Counted from the stretch's first letter, positions 25,085-34,502 are shown. The stretch is DNA of 64,000 nucleotides from Sulfurovum sp. UBA4779 (GCA_002403155.1 DHHF01000008.1:1-64000); one strand, 5' to 3'. Numbers and translations: made by a program. Notes: generated by a model from the sequence alone, not told the origin.

Positions 25085-26356
25085 ATGTATGATGCCGAGG
25101 GAAGAGTGCCAAAAGCAGAGAACACAAATGGACGATTATCTTTAAAAATTGCAACAGCAGGGATGGCAATCGGTTTTTTTTATAGTGTGCCGGCAGGATA
25201 TCTTTGTGCGGATGAGTTGGGCGATATCCTCTCAAGCAGAAAAAATGCTCTTTTTGATTATCAGTTTCAAAGCAATGACCTTGAATATGACATACTGAGC
25301 AAAAATTGGATCAATCCTGTTTCGATTCAATACAGCAAAAACTATTCGGAGCAGTATAGCGATAAAACTGTTCAAACAGGAAGCTTTACGATAGGCATCG
25401 ATCAGCCGATTTTTAAATCGGGAGGAATTTATTATGCCATCAAATATGCCGAGGCGTTGCATGATGCCAATGCCGCTGACATTATGCTGCAAAAGCATGA
25501 GATGATAGGCAACGCGGTTGCTCAGCTTTTTTTGATAAAAAAACTTAAGCTTCAGCAAAATAAATTGGCCTATCTTATTAAAAATGATGAAATTGACATC
25601 AGGCAAAAACGTGAGAGCTATGAAGCGGGACTTTTGGATAGCAGTTTTTTGGATCAGGCGCTTTTGCAAAGGAATGTGGATGAGACTTCGCTGTTGGAAA
25701 CAGAAATTTCTCTTATGCAGGCCAAAAAAGATTTTGCGCTGCTTAGCGATAAAGATCCCGAAAGTTTGAGGCTGCCTAGATTAAAGCTCATTGCTGCTTC
25801 AGAGTTCAAAGGGGCAAATTTGGAGCTGGCGAGAGAACGATTGCGGGAAAAAGAGAAAGCCTATAATGCGAAGATGACATGGGCCAAATATCTTCCTACG
25901 GTTTCTCTTCAGGGACGATACACGGATGGTGACAATAATCCTTATTCTTACGCTTCAATTCCTCTTGAAGAAAGATATTATAACTACGGGTTTACGATCT
26001 CTATTCCTATTGACATCAATTCGCTAAGCGAGGTTGAAGCTGCCAAGGTTGCCAGGCTGAAAGCAGCCACCGAAGTGATCGACCGTCAAAATACGATTGA
26101 TGAAGAATATAATCAGGTCAGTCAAAATCTACACATAATAGACAAGAAGATACAGTTGGCCCAAAAAGATGAAAAACTCTATCAAAATCTTTATCTTTTG
26201 ACCAGGAATCTTGAAAAAGCAGGAGAAAAAACCTCTTACGATACTGCAATGATGAAAAATTCTTTAGAGATTAAAAGGCTTGATCAGAAAATTTATGAAA
26301 CGGATAAGCAAACAGAGCTCTTAAAGCTTTACCTAAAGGTAGAAAATGCGCTTTAG
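25085..26356 (+). CDS. TolC-family outer-membrane efflux-type protein
   Basis: About 420 residues with the outline of a TolC channel protein: long amphipathic helices rich in Ala, Gln, Lys and Glu, two related halves, and short beta-strand segments (VSIQYSKNYSEQY, LPTVSLQGRYTDG). A hydrophobic stretch ATAGMAIGFFYSVPAGYLCA serves as export signal. The ATG at 25085 lacks a clear ribosome site; an alternative ATG at 25016 has AAGGA 8 bases before it but would add a 23-residue basic extension overlapping argD. No pump or adaptor genes are adjacent, so the partner is unknown. The following methyltransferase gene overlaps by 11 bases. Confidence 0.8.
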   Translation: MYDAEGRVPKAENTNGRLSLKIATAGMAIGFFYSVPAGYLCADELGDILSSRKNALFDYQFQSNDLEYDILSKNWINPVSIQYSKNYSEQYSDKTVQTGSFTIGIDQPIFKSGGIYYAIKYAEALHDANAADIMLQKHEMIGNAVAQLFLIKKLKLQQNKLAYLIKNDEIDIRQKRESYEAGLLDSSFLDQALLQRNVDETSLLETEISLMQAKKDFALLSDKDPESLRLPRLKLIAASEFKGANLELARERLREKEKAYNAKMTWAKYLPTVSLQGRYTDGDNNPYSYASIPLEERYYNYGFTISIPIDINSLSEVEAAKVARLKAATEVIDRQNTIDEEYNQVSQNLHIIDKKIQLAQKDEKLYQNLYLLTRNLEKAGEKTSYDTAMMKNSLEIKRLDQKIYETDKQTELLKLYLKVENAL

Positions 26357-27332
26357 CCGCTATATGAATGAATGGCTTTACGGCGAAGATGGATATTATA
26401 AACATTTTAAAGCGATAGGAAAATCAGGGGATTTTTATACCGCAGTAAGTGCAAGCCGCTTTTTTGGTGCCAGCATAGCAAACTATTTTTTAAGCCTTTT
26501 GAAAAAAAATCCGGCATATCGCAACGGTTGGCTTATCGAAGTCGGAGCACATCAAGGGTATTTGCTTTGCGATATGATCCAATGGCTTTACACATGTGAT
26601 CCGGCTTTGATGCAAACGCTTCGGTTTGGGATCATTGAGAGGCAGCCTGATGTGCAAGAGGCACAGCGCAATTATATCAAAGAGCGCTTTGGCGATGATA
26701 TTGCCGTAATACACTTTAATGATATCGGAGAAGTGGAGGCATCTTATGCTTTTATGGTGGCAAATGAAATTTTTGATGCATTTCCTTGCGAATTGTTGAA
26801 AGATGAAAAGATAGCAATTGTGGAAAACCATCATATAATGTGGGAAGAAACCCCCGATGAGATTTTACAGTGGGCAAAATCCCATCATCTTAAACAGGGT
26901 GAAATTGCTGTGGGCTACGAAGAGTTTGCCAAGGCAATGTCGCAAAGTATAGAACATGGGGATTTTGTCTCTTTTGATTATGGGGAAAAATATGTGCGTA
27001 ATGATTTTTCTATACGCATCTATAGAAAACATGAAACGTTTCCTTTGTTTGATGAATCGTTGGTGCTTGAAAAGAGTTATCAAAACGATGATATCACCTA
27101 TGATGTGAACTTTAAGCATGTGGCCGAAGCGTTTATAGCTGCGGGCTTTCAGGAAGAAGCCTATGAAACGCAAGCAAGAGCATTGGTACGTTTTGGTTTG
27201 ATGGAAATATTGGAACAGTTTGCAAAAAAAACAACCCAATCTGTTTATCTTAGAGAAATAGACAAGATTAAAACGCTTCTATCCCCCACCATGATGGGAG
27301 ATAGATTTAAGATGATACACTTTAAAAAATAG
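26346..27332 (+). CDS. SAM-dependent methyltransferase, MidA/NDUFAF7 family
   Basis: A 328-residue protein of the family once called DUF185. GKSGDFYTAVSASRFFGA near the N-terminus and IEVGAHQGYLLCDMI (the SAM-binding loop) near residue 62 are typical, followed by VANEIFDAFPCELL. In mitochondria NDUFAF7 dimethylates an Arg of a complex I subunit, so a role in NADH-dehydrogenase or related assembly is possible here; that is inference. AAAGGTAG precedes the ATG inside the end of the TolC-like gene. Its stop codon abuts the stop codon of the convergent lipoprotein gene. Confidence 0.85.
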   Translation: MRFSRYMNEWLYGEDGYYKHFKAIGKSGDFYTAVSASRFFGASIANYFLSLLKKNPAYRNGWLIEVGAHQGYLLCDMIQWLYTCDPALMQTLRFGIIERQPDVQEAQRNYIKERFGDDIAVIHFNDIGEVEASYAFMVANEIFDAFPCELLKDEKIAIVENHHIMWEETPDEILQWAKSHHLKQGEIAVGYEEFAKAMSQSIEHGDFVSFDYGEKYVRNDFSIRIYRKHETFPLFDESLVLEKSYQNDDITYDVNFKHVAEAFIAAGFQEEAYETQARALVRFGLMEILEQFAKKTTQSVYLREIDKIKTLLSPTMMGDRFKMIHFKK

Positions 27333-27761
27333 CTATTGCTGTACTTTTTTGATGATTTCGCAGCGTTTTAAGGAAGCCTCTTCGCTGCCAAGCAGAGCAG
27401 TATATTTGTCAAATTTTTCTTGGCCGATTATATCGATACATTCTTCTTTTGTGATGATCGGGCCCGGTGCTTCAGGAGGGGTTGGAGTCTCTTGCTGTGC
27501 ACTTGCGATGCTTTCCGTTCTTTTTTCTCTATCTTCAGGGTACATATATTCCGGGCTAAAATTGTCATCCTCCACTTTTTTGAGCTGAATTGTTTTTTTT
27601 GGTCTTGGGGGTATTTTTTTGCTGATCGTTTCTTTTGCGGTGTTTTTTTCAATGGCAGAAGCGGGTAAGGTTTGATCTACTTTGGGCGCTATGCGGTTAT
27701 TTTGAGGGGCACATCCTATGATTAAAAGCAGTATAGGGACAAAACTTATGGAGTATTTCAT
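27333..27761 (-). CDS. Small putative lipoprotein
   Basis: A 142-residue protein with a lipobox: ILLLIIGC, Cys at about 17. The mature part is Lys/Pro/Glu-rich and probably unstructured (residues 20-100), ending in a short helical domain (TKEECIDIIGQEKFDKYTALLG). I do not recognise a family. AAAGGA lies 9 bases before the ATG. It is a single gene converging head-on with the methyltransferase gene; there is no spacer between the two stop codons. Confidence 0.75.
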   Translation of the reverse strand: MKYSISFVPILLLIIGCAPQNNRIAPKVDQTLPASAIEKNTAKETISKKIPPRPKKTIQLKKVEDDNFSPEYMYPEDREKRTESIASAQQETPTPPEAPGPIITKEECIDIIGQEKFDKYTALLGSEEASLKRCEIIKKVQQ

Positions 27762-27867
27762 TGTGCTAAGTCCTTTGTTTTTAAATTTGGATACTATTGT
27801 AGTGCAATCTAAAAGAAATTACAATATTATTGCTAGATAAAATAAGATTTGCAAAAAAAGGGGATTC

Positions 27868-28068
27868 ATGCAAATTGTAGTCAACGGCGAAAAGAAAAAC
27901 GTAAAACAGCATATCACAATTTCCGGATTGATAGAGATGCTGGGAATCAAAGTAAAAGTAATGGCAGCAGCTGTCAATATGGAGATCGTAAAAAAAGAAG
28001 AGTGGGATAGTTATATGCTTGAAGAGGATGACAAAATTGAATTATTGCAGTTTGTCGGAGGAGGGTGA
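27868..28068 (+). CDS. thiS: Sulfur carrier protein ThiS
   Basis: A 66-residue ubiquitin-fold protein ending in FVGGG. The terminal Gly pair is the part that ThiF adenylates and that carries sulfur as a thiocarboxylate for thiazole formation in thiamine synthesis. MQIVVNGEKKNV and LLQFVGGG are standard for ThiS. AAGGGG precedes the ATG. The other thiazole genes are not in this window. Its last 27 bases overlap the end of the opposite-strand acpS gene. Confidence 0.9.
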   Translation: MQIVVNGEKKNVKQHITISGLIEMLGIKVKVMAAAVNMEIVKKEEWDSYMLEEDDKIELLQFVGGG

Positions 28069-28428
28069 GCAGCGATTATGCAGCACAATAACAACTACTG
28101 CGATTGCAAATCCTCCGTCATGGCTGATAGAGAGCGAACTTTCTTTAACGGAATGTCGTTGCTGAGCTTCTTTTGATAAAGTAAAAGAAGGAGCACCTTT
28201 TTTATCTTTGGCGATGATGATGTCATGAAAAGAGAGCTGTTTTCCTATCCCGCATCCCAATGCTTTAGAAATAGCCTCTTTAGCGGCCCAAAATCCGGCG
28301 ACGGTTTCTATTTTTTGTGCAATGCCGATCTCTTGGGGAGAGAGGAATTTTTCTTTAAATTTGTTGCCGTATTGTTTTATATTTTGCTCAACCCGATCGA
28401 TGTATATAATATCTGTACCTATTTTCAT
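28042..28428 (-). CDS. acpS: Holo-[acyl-carrier-protein] synthase
   Basis: A 128-residue AcpS. IGTDIIYIDRVE holds the Mg-binding Asp, and FWAAKEAISKALGCGIG is the phosphopantetheinyl-transferase signature with the catalytic Glu; LSISHDGGFAIA closes the fold. It moves 4'-phosphopantetheine from CoA to acyl carrier protein. The tail after VVVIVLHN is a little longer than usual and is the part coded over the 3' end of thiS. No clear ribosome site is visible before the ATG. radA ends upstream in the same direction. Confidence 0.92.
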   Translation of the reverse strand: MKIGTDIIYIDRVEQNIKQYGNKFKEKFLSPQEIGIAQKIETVAGFWAAKEAISKALGCGIGKQLSFHDIIIAKDKKGAPSFTLSKEAQQRHSVKESSLSISHDGGFAIAVVVIVLHNRCSPSSDKLQ

Positions 28429-28453
28429 AAAAAGAAGTGTAACAAAAAGAAGA

Positions 28454-29806
28454 TTACATCCAGTCTACAATTTTGGATACTTCGTCTGCGATGAAACATT
28501 TGATGGGCGTTTCCTCAAGAGGTTTATTGGGGATAACCGCTTTTTTAAACCCTTGTGTTTGCATCTCTTTGAGCCTTTGTGAAAGCCCCGGCACCTCCCG
28601 TATCTCGCCCGTTAGGCTCACCTCTCCAAAAAAAAGTGTTTCCATGCTCAATTCTCTATTGCGGTAACTGCTTAAAATCGCTGCGATAATGGCCAGATCT
28701 GCAGAGGGTTCGTTGATCTTGATACCGCCGCTGATATTGACAAAAACGTCATAGGTTCCAAGGGGGAGGTCCAGTTTTTTTTCTAAAAGTGCCAAAAGCA
28801 TGGTAAGCCGGTTGTTGTCAAACCCTGTAGAGCTGCGCTTGGGATGTCCGTAGGCTTCGCTGACAAGCGCCTGGACTTCTATAACAATCGGGCGGCTTCC
28901 TTCCATGATGATAGTAAGAGCCGATCCTGAGTGCAGTTTCTTTTTGCTAAAAAACATTCCTGCCATACTTTTGGCATCGCTGAGCCCTTCTTTGTTCATT
29001 TCAAAAATGCCTACTTCGTTGGTGGAACCAAAGCGGTTTTTGAAGCCTCTCAAGAGCCTTAGTTCAGAGTTAGAATCTCCTTCAAAATAGAGAACCGTAT
29101 CCACCATATGCTCAAGCACTCTGGGGCCGGCAATCGATCCGTCTTTGGTAATGTGCCCTATGATGAAAATCGGAATATGCAAGCTTTTGGCAATACGCAT
29201 CAATTCAAAAGTGATGGTGCGAACCTGGGTTACAGAACCCGGAGCAGAAGGTATGTCGTCACTGTAGAGTGTTTGTATGGAATCAATGACGATAAAAGCA
29301 TAATGCTCGTTGGATATTTCTGAAAGTACCGAAGCAAGGTTGATTTCCGGCAGCAAAAAAAGATTCTCATGGTTGGCGCTTAATCTGTTGGCACGCAATT
29401 TGATTTGTCCTGCTGATTCTTCTCCCGAAACATAGAGGACCTTTTTGTTCTCTTTTGCGAGATTGCCCGCTATTTTGAGCAGCAGTGTGGATTTCCCTAT
29501 GCCGGGGCTTCCTCCGATCAAAGTCAGTGATCCGGGGACAATCCCTCCCCCCAATACCAAATCAAGCTCTTTGCTTCCCGAAAAGAACCGTACAATATTG
29601 TCTTCTTCTATCTGAGTAATAGGTTTAGCCTTGTTTTGCGGGCCTGTTATCTTATTATTTTTTGACACTTCTTGTAAAAATTTAATTTGATCGGTGCTGA
29701 GCTCTATCATGGTATCCCATTGATTGCAGGCGGTGCATTTGCCTATCCATCTTGGGGATTGAAAACCGCATGCTTGACATTCAAAAAGTGTTTTTTTCTT
29801 TGCCAT
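28454..29806 (-). CDS. radA: DNA repair protein RadA
   Basis: A 450-residue RadA (Sms). C4 zinc finger CQACGFQSPRWIGKCTAC at the N-terminus, RecA-like ATPase with GGSPGIGKSTL (Walker A) and VIDSIQTL, the RadA-specific KNRFG motif, and a C-terminal Lon-protease-like domain (NVSGGIKINEPSADLAIIAA) without peptidase activity. It promotes branch migration in recombinational repair. AAGG precedes the ATG. acpS follows after 25 bases on the same strand and may be cotranscribed. Confidence 0.96.
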   Translation of the reverse strand: MAKKKTLFECQACGFQSPRWIGKCTACNQWDTMIELSTDQIKFLQEVSKNNKITGPQNKAKPITQIEEDNIVRFFSGSKELDLVLGGGIVPGSLTLIGGSPGIGKSTLLLKIAGNLAKENKKVLYVSGEESAGQIKLRANRLSANHENLFLLPEINLASVLSEISNEHYAFIVIDSIQTLYSDDIPSAPGSVTQVRTITFELMRIAKSLHIPIFIIGHITKDGSIAGPRVLEHMVDTVLYFEGDSNSELRLLRGFKNRFGSTNEVGIFEMNKEGLSDAKSMAGMFFSKKKLHSGSALTIIMEGSRPIVIEVQALVSEAYGHPKRSSTGFDNNRLTMLLALLEKKLDLPLGTYDVFVNISGGIKINEPSADLAIIAAILSSYRNRELSMETLFFGEVSLTGEIREVPGLSQRLKEMQTQGFKKAVIPNKPLEETPIKCFIADEVSKIVDWM

Positions 29807-29931
29807 TGTATTGCCTTAGGTGATTTGATTGGAGTATTATAGTCAAGCAAATCCAAAGAGATTTTAAAATATGTCAAATTGTAATTTTAATCTTCTAGAA
29901 ACTCTTTTTGGTCTATTTGGCTATAATTCTG

Positions 29932-29937
29932 CGCATT
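29932..29937 (+). promoter_or_regulatory. -10 box of plsC promoter
   Basis: TATAAT in TTTGGCTATAATTCTG; the start codon TTG at 29956 is only about 12 bases past the expected RNA start, just enough for the AAGGA site. Confidence 0.65.
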
Positions 29938-29955
29938 ATTTTCTAAGGATAAACA

Positions 29956-30642
29956 TTGCAATTTTTAAAAAAAATACAACAACTGCTCTATTCGCTCTAT
30001 TTGACAAACAGATATGGATTGATGCTTAAAATGGCACAAGATCCTCAGGAAAAGAAAAAAATAAGATTGGCTTATTCAAAAGCGCAGCTTGCTTCACTTC
30101 ATATAGAAATTATTATAGAGAATAAAGAAAAACTTCCTTTAGATGGCCAGTATTTGCTTTTAAGCAATCATAGAACGGTCATTGATCCGCTTATTATTGA
30201 AACAGCGCTTGAGAATACCGGGATTTTTGGGCTTTGGATCGCGAAAAAAGAGCTATACAATTCTTTTTTCTTTGGCCTTTTCGTGCGCAATGCAGGATCG
30301 ATACTGATTGACAGAGAAAAGAGTCAGATGAGCGGATTTTTTGCAGATGTTAAAAGGGGAGTGCAAAAAGGACATTCCATCTTCATTTTTCCTGAGGGTA
30401 CGCGCAATGCTACAAATAAGCCTGTTGCTTCATTTAAAGAAGGCTCCAGACTGATTGCGCTGAAGAATAAATTGCCTATTTTGCCGGTTTACATCAAAGA
30501 CAATGCAAGAGAAATTCTTAGAGAGGCGCTTTATGACAATTCGCAAAAGCGAAAGATTACTATTGTTGTAGGGGATGTGATTGACTATAGGGATAAAATT
30601 GATTTAGAGTCAAGATATAAAGAAATATTCAATATCGGCTGA
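29956..30642 (+). CDS. plsC: 1-acyl-sn-glycerol-3-phosphate acyltransferase
   Basis: A 228-residue membrane-associated acyltransferase. NHRTVIDP is the catalytic His-x4-Asp box, and FPEGTRN is the second signature; a hydrophobic stretch lies between them near residue 90. It acylates lysophosphatidic acid to phosphatidic acid in phospholipid synthesis. The start is TTG at 29956, supported by AAGGA (29945-29949) 6 bases upstream and by the nearby -10 box. It converges with ftsY across a 162-base spacer. Confidence 0.9.
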   Translation: MQFLKKIQQLLYSLYLTNRYGLMLKMAQDPQEKKKIRLAYSKAQLASLHIEIIIENKEKLPLDGQYLLLSNHRTVIDPLIIETALENTGIFGLWIAKKELYNSFFFGLFVRNAGSILIDREKSQMSGFFADVKRGVQKGHSIFIFPEGTRNATNKPVASFKEGSRLIALKNKLPILPVYIKDNAREILREALYDNSQKRKITIVVGDVIDYRDKIDLESRYKEIFNIG

Positions 30643-30804
30643 ATAAAATTTGTGCAACCAACAAAAGTCTTTTTTATAGCAAAAGGATAAAAACATAGGG
30701 GCTAAAAGTATGTTTAAACAAGGGGGGGGAGAGAATGCTTCTTATATTGCCGAATAATGCAAACCCTCTTTGTTTTTCCGTTCAAATATCAGAATGTATT
30801 GATT

Positions 30805-31671
30805 TTAAGTGAATATTTCATCCAGAATCGTATTGACATATTCGTTGGCTTTAAATTTTATCAGATCTTTTGGCTGCTCTCCGGTACCGATATAAAAAAT
30901 AGGCAGCCGAAGCTCATCGGCGATGCTGAGTACTGAGCCGCCTTTTGCCGTACCGTCAAGTTTGGTAATGATGATTCCGTCAATGCCGATCATTTCATTA
31001 AAAGTTTTTGCTTGATTGATAGCCGAAGTTCCTTGGGTGCCGTCCAAAATAAGCATTTTTCGATGGGGAGCGCCTTCATGCGCTTTGTTTGCAACCCGTA
31101 TCATTTTTTTAAGTTCTTCCGCAAGATTGGTTTGCGTATGAAGCCTTCCTGCGGTATCAATAATGACATGATCTATTTTTTTGGCTTTTGCGGATTCGAT
31201 GGTATCGTATACTACGGCTGAAGGATCATGCCCTTGTTGGGTGGCAACGATAGGCACTTGCAGTTTGTCCGCCCATCTGCTTAACTGCTCTATGGCCGCA
31301 GCCCGAAACGTATCGCCTGCTCCGAGGATAACGCTTTGGCCGGCCTCTTTATAACGGTATGCCAGTTTGGAAATGGTGGTTGTTTTTCCTGCCCCGTTGA
31401 CTCCGATAATCATTTCTACGTAGGGTTTTACGTCACTCTCTTTAAAATCCGCTTTGTACTGAAAAACAGAGATAAGAGAGTTAAATGCCTGAATGCGGTT
31501 GATTTTGCTGCCCAGGGGCGCAACCAGTCTTTCTATAAGCTCGTAGTTAACGTCTGCTTCAAGCAAAATATCTTCAAATTCCTCTTTGGATATTTCTTTG
31601 CGCTTTGTCGGTATTACCTCTTTGATTGCTTCGTTTGTTTTTCCTAATACTTTTTTAAATAAATTAAACAT
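30805..31671 (-). CDS. ftsY: Signal recognition particle receptor FtsY
   Basis: A 288-residue SRP-type GTPase. The short N-terminal domain is followed by the NG domain with GVNGAGKTTT (P-loop), DTFRAAA, DTAGRLHTQ and TKLDGTAKGG. Lacking the long acidic A domain of enterobacterial FtsY is normal for Campylobacterota. It brings ribosomes carrying membrane proteins to the Sec translocon. AAGGA precedes the ATG. It lies 14 bases downstream of the thioredoxin-like lipoprotein gene and is probably cotranscribed with it. Between it and plsC (30643-30804) a G-rich stretch and a loose inverted repeat are seen, nothing firm. Confidence 0.95.
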   Translation of the reverse strand: MFNLFKKVLGKTNEAIKEVIPTKRKEISKEEFEDILLEADVNYELIERLVAPLGSKINRIQAFNSLISVFQYKADFKESDVKPYVEMIIGVNGAGKTTTISKLAYRYKEAGQSVILGAGDTFRAAAIEQLSRWADKLQVPIVATQQGHDPSAVVYDTIESAKAKKIDHVIIDTAGRLHTQTNLAEELKKMIRVANKAHEGAPHRKMLILDGTQGTSAINQAKTFNEMIGIDGIIITKLDGTAKGGSVLSIADELRLPIFYIGTGEQPKDLIKFKANEYVNTILDEIFT

Positions 31672-31685
31672 ATATCAATCCTTAT

Positions 31686-32345
31686 TTATTCTTCATTTGT
31701 GTTTTTGATTGCTTTTTGTATATCATGATCGAGGATTTCTATGGGAACGGCACCTTCATAGTGTACAAGATACTCTCCCTGATAGTAAATTACAGTAAGA
31801 GGAAGAGAAAAATTGCCCTCAAGGTTTAACACTTCTGCCATTTTTGCCGCAAAGCGATCGTTTTCATCAGCGATAGAGATATAGTAATCGGCATCATTTT
31901 GCTCAATGAATTGTTCAAATGTTTCATCCGGCGTATCGTTTACTGTAACTCCTGCAACAAAAACCTCCTGTGCGTATTTTTTTTGAAGGTCGGAAAGATA
32001 GGGAGCTTCTCCTGCGCACGGAGGACACCACGTTGCAAAAAAATGAAAGACAACAACCGGTGCGCTTACCCCTCCTAAAGAAATAGTTTTATCGTGCATG
32101 GTTCCTTTATAGCTGACATGATGCGTGTCATTGAGTAAAAAAGAGTATGGTTCTGCACTTCTCAGTGTGTTATTGGTTTCCTGAGGCAAAATATCCCCAT
32201 TCTGAAACAATTTGTTTTTATCAGAGTATTGTACAACTATAGTTGTGTTTTCCATCTCCATCGTAGAGTTTTGATCTTTTTTGTCCTCACATCCCGTTAT
32301 TAAAAAGAGAATGACGGCAGATAAGAGAGAATATGCTTTTTTCAA
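31686..32345 (-). CDS. TlpA-like thiol:disulfide interchange lipoprotein
   Basis: A 219-residue protein with a lipoprotein signal (MKKAYSLLSAVILFLITGC) and a thioredoxin-fold domain with FFATWCPPC at about residue 120, the TlpA/ResA type. It should be anchored in an envelope membrane and reduce disulfides, for example for cytochrome c maturation. I chose TTG 32345, because it yields an ideal lipoprotein signal and AAAGGAAG lies just upstream; the ATG at 32390 would place extra residues ahead of the signal and overlap the divergent promoter. ftsY follows after 14 bases. Confidence 0.88.
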   Translation of the reverse strand: MKKAYSLLSAVILFLITGCEDKKDQNSTMEMENTTIVVQYSDKNKLFQNGDILPQETNNTLRSAEPYSFLLNDTHHVSYKGTMHDKTISLGGVSAPVVVFHFFATWCPPCAGEAPYLSDLQKKYAQEVFVAGVTVNDTPDETFEQFIEQNDADYYISIADENDRFAAKMAEVLNLEGNFSLPLTVIYYQGEYLVHYEGAVPIEILDHDIQKAIKNTNEE

Positions 32346-32359
32346 ACTCTTCCTTTGGG

Positions 32360-32378
32360 TATAATATTTTAAATTATA
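32360..32378. promoter_or_regulatory. Divergent -10 boxes for the TlpA-like gene and the cyclo-ligase
   Basis: Plus strand TATAAT at 32360-32365 (TTTGGGTATAATATT) points to the 5-formyl-THF cyclo-ligase. Minus strand TATAAT at 32378-32373 points to the lipoprotein gene. The two lie within 20 bases and face each other, so the two RNA polymerases would compete. Confidence 0.55.
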
Positions 32379-32401
32379 ACAAAAGAGCACTTAGGGATAT
32401 A

Positions 32402-32947
32402 ATGAATAAAAATAGTTTTAGGACTAGCTGCTTAAAGCGTCTGGAAAAAGCAAGCAAAAACGGCGTATTCAAAAAGGACAAGATTGTTTTGGATTCACTT
32501 TATCGGCTTGTAAATCAATACAAATCAAAAAAGATTATGCTTTACATTCCGTTAGGTACAGAAGTGAATATAAATCCTTTCATCAATCGTTTGCGCAGAG
32601 AAAAAAAAGAGCTGTACGTGCCGTTTATGGAAGGTAAAAGTTTTAGGTTGGTAAAATATAGATTGCCGCTGGAGAAAAAACAGTTTGGAATTAAAGAGCC
32701 TAAAGATTCAAAGTACTATAAAAAAGAACAAATAGATCTGGCTATCGTGCCAGTAATAGGGTTTGATAGCACATTAAGACGCATCGGTTTTGGAAAAGGG
32801 ATGTATGACAGGTTTTATGAAAAAGAGCATAAACGTATTAAAAAAACCGTATTTGTAGCGCGATATTGGTGTTATAGTAAAAAAGAAATTACAGATGATT
32901 ATGATATAAAAGCAGACAGGATTATTACACCGCAATATATAGTTTAG
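32402..32947 (+). CDS. 5-formyltetrahydrofolate cyclo-ligase
   Basis: A 181-residue enzyme that uses ATP to turn 5-formyl-THF into 5,10-methenyl-THF. The ATP-binding GFGKGMYDRFY near the C-terminus and YIPLGTEVNI and VPVIGFD are characteristic. The ATG at 32402 is chosen since AGGGAT lies before it and the protein then has the family length; an upstream ATG at 32333 would lie before the promoter. rny follows after 28 bases. Confidence 0.88.
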   Translation: MNKNSFRTSCLKRLEKASKNGVFKKDKIVLDSLYRLVNQYKSKKIMLYIPLGTEVNINPFINRLRREKKELYVPFMEGKSFRLVKYRLPLEKKQFGIKEPKDSKYYKKEQIDLAIVPVIGFDSTLRRIGFGKGMYDRFYEKEHKRIKKTVFVARYWCYSKKEITDDYDIKADRIITPQYIV

Positions 32948-32975
32948 GCTTTTTTTCGCAGAAAAAAGGAAATAA

Positions 32976-34502
32976 ATGTTAGGAATTATAGGGGTATCAG
33001 GTGCAGCAGGCGCAATGATAGGGGCCGGAGGTTTTTATTTATGGTTTAAAAGCAGCGCACATAATAAATTTTCACATATCGAGCTTGAAATGAAAGCAAA
33101 AGCAAAAGCGATAGAAAGCGAAGCGGAGCTTTTACTGCAAGAATCCAGAGTCAAAATCAAAGAAAACGAAATAGAACAAGAGCGGGAATTTCAAAGGCGT
33201 TTGTCTCAAATCGATGAGCGTCAGCGGGCTTTGATATTGCAAACCAAAGAGGTTGCATCCAAAGAAGAAAAGCTTGACACCTTGATGAATAAAGTTCGAA
33301 ACAAAGAGGCAAGTTTGAAAAAACTTGAAGCCAAAAAAGAAGAAACAATCATGCAGGCCATTGATAAAATGCAGCATGCAGCCTCTCTCACCAAAGAGGA
33401 GGCAAAAGCCTATATTTTGGAAAAAACAGAAGAGCTCAGCCGGGCCGAAATAGCAGGCATTGTGCGTAAATATGAGCAGATGGCAAAACAAGAAAGCGAA
33501 AAAAGGGCCAATTATATTTTGGCGCAAGCTACTACGAGGTATGCAGGCGATTTTGCAGGAGAAAGGCTTATCAATATCATTACATTGCCAAGCGATGAAC
33601 ATAAAGGGCGCATTATCGGCAAAGAGGGCCGCAATATCAAAACACTTGAGATGCTTTTAGGCGTTGATATCGTTATAGATGAAACGCCGGGAGTCATATT
33701 GGTAAGCAGTTTCAATCTGTACAGAAGAGCCATTGCAACGCGAGTGATAGAGATTTTGGTTGAAGACGGGCGAATTCATCCGGGACGCATTGAAGAGGTA
33801 CACGAAAAAGTAGAAAAAGAGTTTGAACAAAAAACATACGAAGAAGGAGAAAATATCCTGATAGAATTGGGACTTTTTCCTATGCATGAAGAGCTTGTCA
33901 AGCTGTTGGGCCGTATGAAATATCGTGCGAGCTATGGACAGAACGCACTGGCCCATACACTGGAAGTTGCAAAACTTGCACGCGTAATGGCTGCAGAAAT
34001 GGGAGGAGATGAAAAGCTTGCTATGCGCGCAGGGCTTTTACACGATATAGGCAAAGCATTGACCCAAGAAAGAGGAGGTTCGCATGTAGAGATCGGCGTA
34101 GAGCTTTGCCGAAAACACAATGAGCATCCGGTGGTAATCAATGCCATTTATGCCCATCACGGGCATGAAGAGGCAAATAGCATAGAAAGTGCAGCTGTTT
34201 GTGCCGCAGACGCCCTTTCGGCAGCCAGACCCGGAGCAAGGCGCGAAGTATTGGAAAATTTTACAAAGCGCGTAAAAGAGATAGAGCAGATTGCGCTTTC
34301 TAAAGAGTATGTGGAAAATGCCTATGCGATCAATGCCGGAAGAGAGATACGTGTATTTGTCAATGCCGGCAAAATGAGCGACAATGAAGCGGTATTATTA
34401 AGCAAAGAGATTGCAAAAGAAATAGAAGATAGGGTACAATATCCCGGTGAAATCAAAGTGAATGTTATCAGAGAAACGCGGGCAACATACTATGCAAGGT
34501 AA
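32976..34502 (+). CDS. rny: Ribonuclease Y
   Basis: A 508-residue endoribonuclease of the RNase Y family. A single N-terminal membrane helix (residues 1-25) is followed by a long charged coiled coil (about 30-185), a KH domain with IIGKEGRNIKTLE near 215, and an HD domain with HTLEVAKLARVM and LLHDIGKAL carrying the metal-binding His-Asp pair. It starts mRNA decay at the inner membrane. AAGGAAATAA precedes the ATG. It is downstream of, and close to, the cyclo-ligase gene. Confidence 0.95.
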   Translation: MLGIIGVSGAAGAMIGAGGFYLWFKSSAHNKFSHIELEMKAKAKAIESEAELLLQESRVKIKENEIEQEREFQRRLSQIDERQRALILQTKEVASKEEKLDTLMNKVRNKEASLKKLEAKKEETIMQAIDKMQHAASLTKEEAKAYILEKTEELSRAEIAGIVRKYEQMAKQESEKRANYILAQATTRYAGDFAGERLINIITLPSDEHKGRIIGKEGRNIKTLEMLLGVDIVIDETPGVILVSSFNLYRRAIATRVIEILVEDGRIHPGRIEEVHEKVEKEFEQKTYEEGENILIELGLFPMHEELVKLLGRMKYRASYGQNALAHTLEVAKLARVMAAEMGGDEKLAMRAGLLHDIGKALTQERGGSHVEIGVELCRKHNEHPVVINAIYAHHGHEEANSIESAAVCAADALSAARPGARREVLENFTKRVKEIEQIALSKEYVENAYAINAGREIRVFVNAGKMSDNEAVLLSKEIAKEIEDRVQYPGEIKVNVIRETRATYYAR

